DNA of 45,264 bases from Burkholderiales bacterium PBB2 (GTDB lineage: Bacteria; Pseudomonadota; Gammaproteobacteria; Burkholderiales; Burkholderiaceae_C): assembly GCA_002255955.1 (NCBI GenBank), contig NKIM01000037.1, positions 1-45,264 on the forward strand, read 5' to 3'. The position numbers were made by a program, and so were the translations under genes. Below, in pieces: positions 16,415 to 27,129 of this stretch. The notes beneath the pieces are model-generated. The model worked only from the letters and a program-made list of their open reading frames with translations, was not told the DNA's origin and did no database searches. Each line of letters starts with the position of its first letter. The stretch's first letter is position 1.

Positions 16415-18592
16415 ATGTCACGCCCTCCCCGCTCCGCCCGCCTGCCCCGCGCCCTTCCTTTCACCCCTCACGCCCTCGCCCTCGCCACCAGCCTGTGCAG
16501 CGCTGCCGCCGCCAGCCAGGCGCAAACGCTGCCCGAGGTTGCGCCCACCAGCTCGGTGCAGCAGCTGGAACGCACCGTCGTCACCGCGACGCGCAGCAGC
16601 AAGGCGCTGGAAAAAATCCCCGGCGCGGTCAGCGTGATCGGCCGCCAGGACATCGAAAGCCAGAGCCTGATCAGCGAAGACCCGAGCCAGCTGCTGACCC
16701 TGCAGATCCCCGGTTATGCGCCGGCGCGGCAGAAGATGAGCAACTTCGGCGAGGGCCTGCGCGGCCGCACCGCCCTGCTTTTGCTGGACGGCATTCCGCA
16801 GACCAACCCGCTGCGCTTCGGCGGCCGCGAGGGCTATTTCGCCGACCCGATGATCGTGGAGCGCATCGAGGTGGTCAGCGGCGCTTCGGCGGCCCAGGGC
16901 ATGGGCGCCACCGGCGGCATCATCAACACCATCACCCGCGGCCCGCGCCGGGTCGGCACCCAACACCTGCTGGAGCTGAAATTCGGCAGCCAAGGCCACA
17001 GCGACAGCAGCAGCTGGAAAACCGGCTACCGCCTGGAACACCTGAGCGAAGGCCCCGATCCCTGGAGTGCCCTGGTCTACCTCGGCCAGCGTTCGCAAGA
17101 TGTGGGCGTGGACGGCGAGGGCCGCATGCTGGCCACCGAATCTCTGCATAAGGCCAACGACGCCTTCATCAAGCTGGGCCAGCGCCTTGGTGATCAAGAG
17201 CTGCAGCTGATGTTCAACCAGTTCACCGCCCATGGCTTCGAGGACTGGGTCGATGTGCCGGGGGACCGCGCCCGCGAGCTGCCCGCTTCCTCCAAGCCGG
17301 GCCGGCTGGACTACCAGCCGCTCTACAACCGCAGCCGCTCGGCCAGCCTGAGCTGGAGCCACGCCGATCTGGCCCAGGGCCAGGCACAGCTGCAGCTGTT
17401 CGCCCAGCGCTTTGCCGCGCGCTACAGCGGCGGCGTGATCGCCACCTTCCAGGACGCAGCCATTGCGCCGCTGAACACCCTGGTCGACCAGAGCCAGATC
17501 GAAGCCCGCAAATGGGGCCTGCGCGCCAGCTGGGTGCGCCAGGACTTGTGGACCCCGGGCCTGGAGCTGACCCTGGGCCTGGATGTGCTGGACGATGTCT
17601 CGCAGCAAGACCTGACCCTGACCGGCCGCGCCTGGGTGCCGCCGCTCAAATTCCGCAGCACCGCGCCTTTTGCCCAGCTGGAGTACGAGCTCGGCGACTT
17701 GACCGTCCGCGGCGGCCTGCGCGATGAGCACACCCAGCTGCAGGTGGACAGCTACAACACCCTGGCGTTTTACGGCAAGCCGCGCGTGCAAGGCGGCGAA
17801 CGACGCGCCAGCGAGATGGTCAAGAGCCTGGGCGCGGTCTGGCGCTTCGGCCGCAGCGGCTGGTCCAGCTTTGTGTCCTACAACGAGGGCTTTGGCCCGC
17901 CGGATGTGGGCCTGATCCTGCGTGCCGTCAAGGCCGCCAACAGCTCAGTCTCGGACCTGGTGGACCTGCAACCCATCGTCACCCAGAACCGCGAGCTGGG
18001 CCTGGCCTGGCGCGGCCGGCAGGCCAGCGTGTCGGCCTCGGTCTACGAATCGCGCTCCGACCTGGGCAGCCAGCTGATCGTCAGCAATGGCATCGGCACC
18101 GTGCAGCGCGTGCCCATCACCGTGCGCGGCGTGGAAGTGAGCGGCGAATGGCGGCCGAGCGAGCAGCTCAAGCTCAGCAGCAGCTATGCCCGCACCCGCG
18201 GCCGCACGTCCAGCACCAGCAATGGCGGCGGGCTCGACCTGGACCTGGGCGCCCGCTCGCAAGGGCCGGACAAATGGGTGGCCGCCGCCACCTGGCAGTT
18301 CGCCCCGCAATGGAGCAGCCAGCTGAGCCTGCAGCGGCAGCTGCCGCGCCATGCCAATGTGGGCAAGTTCTCGGGCAAGACCTCGCTGGAAGAGCACTTC
18401 AAGGGCGTCACCTTGGTCGATGCCTCGCTGAGCTGGAACACGGCACAAGGCCAGTGGAGCGCCGGCGTCGAGAACCTGTTCAACCGCCAGTACATCACCT
18501 ACTACAGCCAGGCCCACTACGCCGGCACGGGCGAAGACTTCTACGCCGGCCGCGGCCGCGGCCTGAGCCTGAGCTGGCGCCGCCCCTTCTGA
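16415..18592 (+). CDS. TonB-dependent outer-membrane receptor, ferric-siderophore type
   Basis: A 725-residue receptor. ATG 16415 is chosen because it gives a signal peptide (hydrophobic segment HALALATSLCSAAAASQA); an in-frame extension upstream runs across the predicted promoter. A TonB-box-like ERTVVTAT is at about residues 52-59. The plug domain follows (IPGAVSVIGRQDIESQS, LLLDGIPQTNPLRFGGREG, VVSGASAAQGMGATGGIIN). The barrel ends in GRGLSLSWRRPF with a terminal phenylalanine, as expected for barrel insertion. The Fur box upstream and the PepSY protein 20 bases downstream indicate ferric-siderophore uptake. Ligand unknown. Confidence 0.88.
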   Translation: MSRPPRSARLPRALPFTPHALALATSLCSAAAASQAQTLPEVAPTSSVQQLERTVVTATRSSKALEKIPGAVSVIGRQDIESQSLISEDPSQLLTLQIPGYAPARQKMSNFGEGLRGRTALLLLDGIPQTNPLRFGGREGYFADPMIVERIEVVSGASAAQGMGATGGIINTITRGPRRVGTQHLLELKFGSQGHSDSSSWKTGYRLEHLSEGPDPWSALVYLGQRSQDVGVDGEGRMLATESLHKANDAFIKLGQRLGDQELQLMFNQFTAHGFEDWVDVPGDRARELPASSKPGRLDYQPLYNRSRSASLSWSHADLAQGQAQLQLFAQRFAARYSGGVIATFQDAAIAPLNTLVDQSQIEARKWGLRASWVRQDLWTPGLELTLGLDVLDDVSQQDLTLTGRAWVPPLKFRSTAPFAQLEYELGDLTVRGGLRDEHTQLQVDSYNTLAFYGKPRVQGGERRASEMVKSLGAVWRFGRSGWSSFVSYNEGFGPPDVGLILRAVKAANSSVSDLVDLQPIVTQNRELGLAWRGRQASVSASVYESRSDLGSQLIVSNGIGTVQRVPITVRGVEVSGEWRPSEQLKLSSSYARTRGRTSSTSNGGGLDLDLGARSQGPDKWVAAATWQFAPQWSSQLSLQRQLPRHANVGKFSGKTSLEEHFKGVTLVDASLSWNTAQGQWSAGVENLFNRQYITYYSQAHYAGTGEDFYAGRGRGLSLSWRRPF

Positions 18593-18612
18593 ACGTGGAG
18601 ACGCTGCACATC

Positions 18613-19788
18613 ATGCAAAACCCGGCCCGGGCCCGGCGCTGGAACGCTCGCAAGCTCTGGGTCTGGCTGCACCGCTGGGTGTCGCTGGCGGCCGGCCTCT
18701 TGCTGGTGCTGCTGGGCCTGAGCGGCAGCGCCCTGGTCTGGCGCGCCGAGCTGGATGCAATGCTCAACCCGGCCTGGTTGCAGGCGCGGCCGGCCTGCGC
18801 CGCGGCCGAAACCGCCCAAGAAGCGGAGCCCATCCGCCGCGTACTGCAGCTGCTGGCCGAGCAGGCGCCCGGCCGCAAGCCGGCCCTGATCGTGGCACCT
18901 GCCCAGCCGGGCGCCGCCTACCAGGTGTGGGAGCGTCGCGATCCGCAGACCGGCTGGCGCCGCGAGCATTTCATCGATGCCCGCTGCGGGCACTACCTCG
19001 GCCACCGCGATCGCGGCGCCGTGCGCTGGGACGCCGCCCATTTGATGCCCACGCTGTTCGAGCTGCACCGCTACCTGCTCAGCGGCGACCGTGGCGAGAC
19101 GGTGGTCGGCATCGGCGGCCTGGTGCTGCTGGGCCTGGGCCTCTCGGGCATCTGGCTGGCCTGGCCGGCGCGCCCCAGCTGGCGCAGCTGGCGGCAGGCG
19201 CTGAGCATCAAGACAGGCTCCTCGACCGCTCGCACCTGGTTCGATGTCCACCGCGCCGTGGGCCTGTGGATGGCGCCGGTGCTGATCGTGCTGAGCCTCA
19301 CCGGTGCGGCCCTGGCCTTTGGTGACAGCACGCGCGCCCTGGTCGGCAGCGTGCTGCCGGTGCAGAGCTGGCCCAAGCTCAAGCCATCAGCGCAGCCTGC
19401 GGCAGCAAGCGCCGACTGGGACTACGACGCCCTGACCCGCGCCGCCGAAGCGCAGTTCCCCGCGGGCCAGGCACGCTGGACGCGCATCACCCTGGCCAAA
19501 GCCTCCGAAGGCCAGGCGGAGCTGCGCCTGCTGCAGCAGGGCGAGTGGCGCAAGGACACCGGCAGCACCCGGCTGCGACTGAATCTTCAAGGTGAGCCCC
19601 AGGCCCTGCACGACCCGCTGCACACCGCGGCGGGCAATCAGGTGCTGGATTTCATCTACCCCCTGCACAAGGGCGAAGCCTTGGGCCTGGGCGCGCGCCT
19701 GCTGTGGACGCTGTTCGGGCTGGTGCCAGCAATTCTGCTGGGCAGCGGAGTTTTCTTGTGGCTGCGGCGCCGGGCGGCGCGCGCCTGA
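18613..19788 (+). CDS. PepSY-associated membrane protein (putative ferrisiderophore reductase)
   Basis: A 391-residue inner-membrane protein of the PepSY_TM family. The N-terminus has the characteristic LWVWLHRWVSLAAGLLLVLLG helix with a paired histidine motif. Further helices lie near residues 160-185 (GIGGLVLLGLGLSGIWLAWP), 215-240 (WFDVHRAVGLWMAPVLIVLS) and 360-385, with PepSY periplasmic loops between. Relatives such as FoxB/PiuB-type proteins are implicated in reducing siderophore iron in the periplasm. It lies 20 bases after the TonB receptor in the same Fur-controlled unit, supporting that role. The frame is open far upstream inside the receptor gene; ATG 18613 begins the family similarity. 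Confidence 0.87.
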   Translation: MQNPARARRWNARKLWVWLHRWVSLAAGLLLVLLGLSGSALVWRAELDAMLNPAWLQARPACAAAETAQEAEPIRRVLQLLAEQAPGRKPALIVAPAQPGAAYQVWERRDPQTGWRREHFIDARCGHYLGHRDRGAVRWDAAHLMPTLFELHRYLLSGDRGETVVGIGGLVLLGLGLSGIWLAWPARPSWRSWRQALSIKTGSSTARTWFDVHRAVGLWMAPVLIVLSLTGAALAFGDSTRALVGSVLPVQSWPKLKPSAQPAAASADWDYDALTRAAEAQFPAGQARWTRITLAKASEGQAELRLLQQGEWRKDTGSTRLRLNLQGEPQALHDPLHTAAGNQVLDFIYPLHKGEALGLGARLLWTLFGLVPAILLGSGVFLWLRRRAARA

Positions 19789-19806
19789 GCCCGCAGCGGC
19801 GGCAAC

Positions 19807-20697
19807 TCAGCGCGCATCGGCCCCGTCGCTGAGCCGCCGCCATTCCGGCGGCGCCCAGAGATGCTTGAGGGCCAGCCACAGGCTGCGTTCACGCCGCATG
19901 TCCGCGAACATGGCCGCCCATTCGTGGGCATTGAGCCAGAACAGATTGTGGGTTTCGACTGGGTGCTGCAGGCCATAGTCCACCGGTTCGTCCTCCGGCA
20001 CAAACGTGCCAAAAAGCCGATCGAACACGATCAACATGCCGCCGAAGTTGCGGTCGATATAGACCGGGTTGCGGCCATGATGGGCGCGGTGGTGCGAGGG
20101 CGTGTTGAACACCCACTCGAACCAGGCCGGCATGCGATCGACCCACTGGGTGTGGACAAAGAACTGGTAGCCCAGATTGAGCGAGAGCGCGAACAGCACC
20201 CAGCGTGGCTCGAAACCCAGCCAAACCATGGGCGTGTAGAACAACCAGTTGCCGGCGATGGGGTAGAACCAGCTCTGCCGCATCGCCGTGGTGAAGTTCA
20301 TCTGCTCCGAGCCATGGTGCACCACATGGGCGCACCAGAACCAGCGGATGCGATGGCTGGCGCGATGGAACCAGTAGTAGAGGAACTCCACCGCCAGAAA
20401 CAGGCCGATGAAGTTCAGCGGCGTCACCTCGATGGTGAACAGCCGGTGCTGGTAGATCCAGCCCATGGCCGGCAGCACCCACACGGCCAGCAGGACCAGA
20501 TCGACGAGCAAATAGCTGCCCCCGCTGTTCATGCTGTCCAGGGTATCGCGCCAGCGGTAGACGCGGCGCTGACGCAAGCGCCAGGCCTCCAGGGCGATGA
20601 AGACCATGAAGAGGGGCGAGAGCAGCAGCAGGGTCAGGTCGCGCCAGTCGCCATGGCGCAGGTAGAGCTGCTGGAAGAAGTCGTTCAGGGCGTCCAT
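19807..20697 (-). CDS. Sterol desaturase / fatty acid hydroxylase family membrane protein
   Basis: A 296-residue di-iron membrane oxygenase. The histidine clusters are intact: HRASH near residue 107, HVVHHGSEQMN near 119, and SHHRAHHG near 198. Hydrophobic helices precede and separate them. A single-domain member of this length could hydroxylate or desaturate a lipid; the substrate cannot be inferred. ATG 20697 is chosen as the first start that gives the usual N-terminus; the frame is open further upstream. It diverges from an AraC regulator; the 200-base gap between them shows no operator I can name. Confidence 0.85.
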   Translation of the reverse strand: MDALNDFFQQLYLRHGDWRDLTLLLLSPLFMVFIALEAWRLRQRRVYRWRDTLDSMNSGGSYLLVDLVLLAVWVLPAMGWIYQHRLFTIEVTPLNFIGLFLAVEFLYYWFHRASHRIRWFWCAHVVHHGSEQMNFTTAMRQSWFYPIAGNWLFYTPMVWLGFEPRWVLFALSLNLGYQFFVHTQWVDRMPAWFEWVFNTPSHHRAHHGRNPVYIDRNFGGMLIVFDRLFGTFVPEDEPVDYGLQHPVETHNLFWLNAHEWAAMFADMRRERSLWLALKHLWAPPEWRRLSDGADAR

Positions 20698-20898
20698 GGT
20701 GGGTGCGCAAGAGGGAAGAAGCCGCGGCAGCCGACATGATGCGCCGCCGTGCGCGCTGCTGCTTGACGCAGCGGGCCAATCGCTTGACGGATCACGCCAA
20801 ATCGATGCCGCCCTGGCGTTTATCCCGACCGCAGAGAAACACTGCTCGGGCATCATCGCGGCCTGTTTTCCCATGACTTGCCGCTCATCACCTCGCCC

Positions 20899-21909
20899 AT
20901 GACCGAAGCCCGTGTTGCCGCCAGCTATGTGCAGCTGCTCTACGAGCATGTCGCCGAGCTCGGGCTTGACGCCCCCGCCCTGCTGGGCTCAGGCCCGGCC
21001 GCGGGCGAACATTTCGTGTCGCTGAGGCGCTGGCAAGCCTTGCTTCAACAGGCGCAAACCATGGACCCCGGCCCGCCGGCCACCTTCGGCCTGCGTTTGG
21101 GCCGGGGCATCAGTCCGCGACATTTCGGCGTGATCGGCTACGCCGCCCTGGCCTGCGGCACCCTGGCGCAAGCCTTGCAGCGCCTGGAGCGCCACCACCG
21201 CTCGGTCTACGACGTCAACCAGGCTCAGGTCGAGCTGCGGCCGGAAGGCCTGCGCATCGTCTGGGGCGTGGAGCGCGGCCGGCCAGGTGCTCTGGTGGAC
21301 GAAACCGCCCTGGCCGCCCTGATGCAGCTGACGCGAGATTTGAGCGGACGGCCGCTGCGCGCGCTCGGCGTGGATTTCGTCAATCCCCGGCCGGCCGATG
21401 TGAGACCCTACGAGGCCTTCTTTGGCGGCCCGGTTCGCTTCGCCCAGCCGCTCACAAGCCTGACCCTGGCCCACGAAGACCTGGCCCTGCCCTTGCGTGC
21501 CTCCGACAGCGCTCTGCTGGCCCTCTTGGACGAGCAGGCCGAACGCCTGCTGCGCGAGCTGGGCACGGCGCTCAGTGAGCCCGTGGCCTTGTGGCGCCAC
21601 ACCTTGATCGGTCTGATCCGCTCCGGCCGCACCGCCCTGGCCGATCTGGCGCAAGCCCTGCACCTGAGCCCGCGCAGCTTGCAACGCCGCCTGAGCGAGC
21701 AAGGCAGCAGCTTCCAGGCCCTGCTGGATCAGACCCGCCAACAACTGGCCGAAGCCTATTTGCGCGACCCCGAGCTAGAGCTCAGCGAGGTGGCCGGCCT
21801 GCTGGGCTACTCAGAGCACAGCGCCCTGAGCCGCGCCTTCCGGCAGTGGACGGGGCAGACGCCGCAAGAATGGCGGCGCGCGCAGAATCTGAAGGTGCAC
21901 AGCTCGTGA
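20899..21909 (+). CDS. AraC-family regulator with arabinose-binding-like N-terminal domain
   Basis: A 336-residue regulator. The first 190 residues match the AraC_binding domain found in OruR/ArgR-like and virulence AraC proteins (LRLGRGISPRHFGVIGYAAL, then a long effector domain). The C-terminal 100 residues hold two helix-turn-helix units (LADLAQALHLSPRSLQRRLS and LSEVAGLLGYSEHSALSRAF). ATG 20899 is preferred over TTG 20878. Its last codon overlaps the GTG of the DUF2804 gene as GTGA, so the two are translationally coupled. Likely targets are that gene and the divergent hydroxylase. Confidence 0.86.
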   Translation: MTEARVAASYVQLLYEHVAELGLDAPALLGSGPAAGEHFVSLRRWQALLQQAQTMDPGPPATFGLRLGRGISPRHFGVIGYAALACGTLAQALQRLERHHRSVYDVNQAQVELRPEGLRIVWGVERGRPGALVDETALAALMQLTRDLSGRPLRALGVDFVNPRPADVRPYEAFFGGPVRFAQPLTSLTLAHEDLALPLRASDSALLALLDEQAERLLRELGTALSEPVALWRHTLIGLIRSGRTALADLAQALHLSPRSLQRRLSEQGSSFQALLDQTRQQLAEAYLRDPELELSEVAGLLGYSEHSALSRAFRQWTGQTPQEWRRAQNLKVHSS

Positions 21910-22928
21910 AACTCGAACACTTGCCCAAGCCGCCGGCCCGCCTGGTGCTGAACGGCGAGCCCGCCAACGGCCGTTTTGCCGGCCGCCTCGAAGCCGGTTT
22001 CGACTGGCGCGGATTGCAAGCCCCGCACACACGCAGCTGGCTGTGGCGGCGCCTGCATCACAAGCGCTGGCTCTACCTGGGCCTCGGTGATGAGCGCCTG
22101 TTCATCGGCCTGGCTATCGTCGATGTGGGCTGGACCAGCACCGCTTTTGCCTATCTGTTCGACCGGCGCGAGCGGGTCATGCGGGCGGACTGGAGCCAAG
22201 ACGGCCTGCCGGGCTTGCAGGCGCAGGTGTCCGACGACCCGTTTGCAGCAGGCAGCTCCACCTGGTTTCGCGGCATGCGCGCTCGACTCGCCTTGAGCAG
22301 CGGGAATGACCAGCGCATGCAGATTCAGGTGGACACGCCGCAGCTGCAGATCGAGGCCGAACTGGACCTGGCGGCCATGGCGCCGCCCCTGCTGGCCATC
22401 GGCCCCATCGACGGCGGCGTCGCTCATGCCACGCAAAAAACCAGCGCCCTGCCCTTGCGCGGCCAGGCCCGGCTGCGCGGCGCTGCCGGCCACGAAGACC
22501 TGGACCTGGCCCAAGCTTGGGGCGCGCTCGACGCCTCCAACGGCCTGCTCGCCCGCCACACCGCCTGGCGCTGGGCCAGTGCCCATGGCCCGGGTCTGGG
22601 CTTCAATCTGCAGCAGGGCTATTTCGGAGGCCAGGAGAACGCGCTCTGGCTTGATGGCGAGCTCATCCCGCTCGGCGCGGCACACTTCGCCTTCAATGCG
22701 GCCCAGCCGCTGCAGCCCTGGCATGTGAGCACAGACGACGGGCTGCTCGACCTGCAATTCCAACCCGAAGGCGCGCGCCAGGATGCCCGCAACCTCGGCT
22801 TTGCCGCCAGCCACTATGTGCAGCCAGTCGGCACCTTCAAGGGCTGGGTGCGTGCTGCACCGGACGCGCCCCGGCACCCGGTGGATCACTTGCTGGGCGT
22901 GACCGAAGACCATCGGTCGGTGTGGTGA
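21906..22928 (+). CDS. DUF2804 family protein
   Basis: A 340-residue protein matching my recollection of the DUF2804 family, soluble beta-rich proteins of unknown function. Recognisable segments are HHKRWLYLGLGDERLFIGLA near residue 50, a central LAIGPIDGGVAHATQK, and the tryptophan-rich HTAWRWASAHG followed by GYFGGQENALWLDGEL. The GTG start overlaps the stop of the preceding AraC regulator (GTGA). Products of this family often sit beside lipid-metabolism genes, which would fit the nearby hydroxylase, but no catalytic residues can be named. Confidence 0.78.
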   Translation: MKLEHLPKPPARLVLNGEPANGRFAGRLEAGFDWRGLQAPHTRSWLWRRLHHKRWLYLGLGDERLFIGLAIVDVGWTSTAFAYLFDRRERVMRADWSQDGLPGLQAQVSDDPFAAGSSTWFRGMRARLALSSGNDQRMQIQVDTPQLQIEAELDLAAMAPPLLAIGPIDGGVAHATQKTSALPLRGQARLRGAAGHEDLDLAQAWGALDASNGLLARHTAWRWASAHGPGLGFNLQQGYFGGQENALWLDGELIPLGAAHFAFNAAQPLQPWHVSTDDGLLDLQFQPEGARQDARNLGFAASHYVQPVGTFKGWVRAAPDAPRHPVDHLLGVTEDHRSVW

Positions 22929-22959
22929 GCAGTCTCACGAGAGTAAGCTGGGATGACAG

Positions 22960-23484
22960 AGAACGGCACAAAGCAGCCTTCATATTCGCCCTCGTGAGGC
23001 CCTGCAGTCCGGACCACCGCCGGGCTCATGGTTCCGGGGTCGGCCCTGGCGGGCCGACTGCCTTGCGCTGCTCTCGCCTCGGGGCTGGCGCATAACTCAT
23101 TTCACTCACTGCGCTCGTTCCGTTCAGACAGACGCGCCAAGTCAGTTCTTGAAGCGCGCGGGTACGCGCGCGCCCCGAGCCGCTGCGCTGCTCAGCCTTT
23201 CACAAATCGCCCAGCGGCGGCCCGAACTGCAGGGCGCTTGCATCGCGATCGATGTGCGCCTCGGCGATGGAACATGCCACATTCGGAGGTGGCTCGGCCC
23301 GACGACGGGCGATTTGTGCGCGGCCGAGAGCGCAGCGAACTGAGGGAGTTTGGCGCCGCTGAGCCGCGAAGTTAACACCGAGGGGAGTCGGCTCGCAGAG
23401 CCGACCCGGGCACCATGAGCACGGCGGCGGGCCGAGTCACCGCAGCGCGGGAACCCGGCCATCAAGTTTCCACTTTATGCCGCT
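22960..23484. repeat. Non-coding element with long inverted terminal repeats
   Basis: This fills most of the 593-base gap between DUF2804 and clpB. Ends are inverted repeats: CGGCACAAAG (left) against CTTTATGCCG (right), then a stronger block at 23018-23063 against 23384-23425. Each arm carries a perfect 8-bp hairpin: GTCGGCCC/GGGCCGAC at 23039-23058 and GTCGGCTC/GAGCCGAC at 23387-23405, each followed by a CCATGAGC strand on its own reading strand. Inner parts also pair, including a perfect 12-base repeat at 23201-23212 and 23307-23318. No transposase and no plausible gene. It resembles a MITE or a large structured RNA; boundaries are approximate. Confidence 0.65.
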
Positions 23485-23485
23485 C

Positions 23486-23514
23486 GCGGCCCCTCGCAAA
23501 ACGAGAAGGGCCGC
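23486..23514 (-). terminator. Hairpin directly downstream of clpB
   Basis: GCGGCCC pairs with GGGCCGC, with an inner CTCG/CGAG stem and a CAAAA loop, starting 8 bases after the clpB stop. No T-run follows on the minus strand, so it may protect the mRNA 3' end or act with Rho rather than being a classic intrinsic terminator. Confidence 0.4.
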
Positions 23515-23521
23515 CACGCAC

Positions 23522-26128
<2,607 letters not shown>

Positions 26129-26153
26129 GGGATGAATCCTCCGTTGCTCGGAC

Positions 26154-26181
26154 AGCTGAGGCCATAGACCCGGCTTTCAAG
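26154..26181 (-). promoter_or_regulatory. Candidate sigma-32 promoter of clpB
   Basis: On the minus strand CTTGAAA (26175-26181) exactly matches the heat-shock -35 core, followed after 13 bases by CCTCAGCT (26154-26161), a partial match to CCCCATNT. It lies 26-53 bases upstream of the clpB ATG. A heat-shock promoter is expected for clpB from known biology. Confidence 0.5.
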
Positions 26182-26318
26182 AGGCCCGCGGCGCAGAGCG
26201 CGGCTTCTAGGGGGAGTGCTCCAGCGATTCGCGTGCCACCGACGGCACGCGGCGAGCGGCACAATCGCCGCCGCAAACCTGTCACCCGCTCACCGACTGC
26301 CAGCCAGCCTTCCACACC

Positions 26319-26837
26319 ATGAACCCGCCCCAGCTCTACACCGCCAGCGTGCCCGTGTTCCAACGCTACCTCAGGCAGCTGGGCCTGATGCTTGATGCAG
26401 CTCAAGCCGAAGTCACGATGGGCCGCGTCGACGAAGCGCAGTTGCTGGAAGCGCGCCTGGCACCGGACATGCTGCCCCTGCAGCTGCAGGTACAGATCGC
26501 CTCGGGCTTTGTCCTGCGCGCCTGCGCCCCGCTGCAAGGACTGCCCGCGCCGCCACTGGGCAGCCCGGCGCCCGGTCTGGCCGGCCTGCAAGCCCTGCTG
26601 CGTGAGCGTCAAAGCTACCTCGACGCCCTGCCTGCCGAGGCCTTCCGCAACGCCGAAGCACGGGTGATCGACAGTGACGCCGGCCGAGCGCAGTTGCAAC
26701 TGCCCGCCACCGAGTTTCTGCAGCACTTTGCCCTGCCCAATTTCTTCTTCCATCTGAGCTGCGCCTACGCCTTGCTGCGCCAGAGCGGCGTGCCCTTGGG
26801 CAAGCAGGACTTTGACGGTTTGCATCGCTACCGTTAG
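26319..26837 (+). CDS. DUF1993 family protein
   Basis: A 172-residue cytosolic protein of the DUF1993 family, recognisable by the N-terminal LYTASVPVFQRYLRQLGLML, a PDMLPLQLQVQIAS segment near residue 50, and the C-terminal FALPNFFFHLSCAYALLRQSGVPLGKQDF. The family is helical, related in fold to DinB-like four-helix bundles, and its function is unknown. The gene diverges from clpB and starts with ATG. The 292 bases downstream, before the PEP-CTERM gene, contain no gene or structure I can identify. Confidence 0.87.
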   Translation: MNPPQLYTASVPVFQRYLRQLGLMLDAAQAEVTMGRVDEAQLLEARLAPDMLPLQLQVQIASGFVLRACAPLQGLPAPPLGSPAPGLAGLQALLRERQSYLDALPAEAFRNAEARVIDSDAGRAQLQLPATEFLQHFALPNFFFHLSCAYALLRQSGVPLGKQDFDGLHRYR

Positions 26838-27129
26838 CCCCTGAACCAGCACGCCCGATGTCCGGGGCAACGCTGCCAGTCCTTCGCGTGAGCGACGACA
26901 CCCAAGGCTTGTCCGCGAGCCCCCTAACTTGAAGTTCATCCGGCCCTGACGACCTTGGGGCGTGCCCGTCTCTGAGGGGTCCGTGCGCACAAGGCGCTGG
27001 CGACGGGACGACCAGCCGTTTCACTGGCTCAGCCTCGTTCGCCTGATCAGGCCCATGAAGCCCGGCACCCCATCGTCATTCGCTCCGTCCAGTTGCCCAC
27101 GTCCGCACCACTTCACCACAGGGATCCAC

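Noticed and set aside
16418-17791. Minus-strand open frame of 457 codons within the second TonB receptor
   Set aside because: Shadow of the receptor gene in a GC-rich sequence; no recognisable domain.
23028-23465. Open frames of about 60-115 codons inside the inverted-repeat element
   Set aside because: They follow palindromic DNA, with low-complexity Arg/Ala/Ser-rich products and no supported start. They are better explained by the repeat itself.
27000-27060. Sigma-54-type promoter for the PEP-CTERM gene
   Set aside because: TGGCTC followed by TTCGC is present, but the spacing and GC element do not fit TGGCAC-N5-TTGC.
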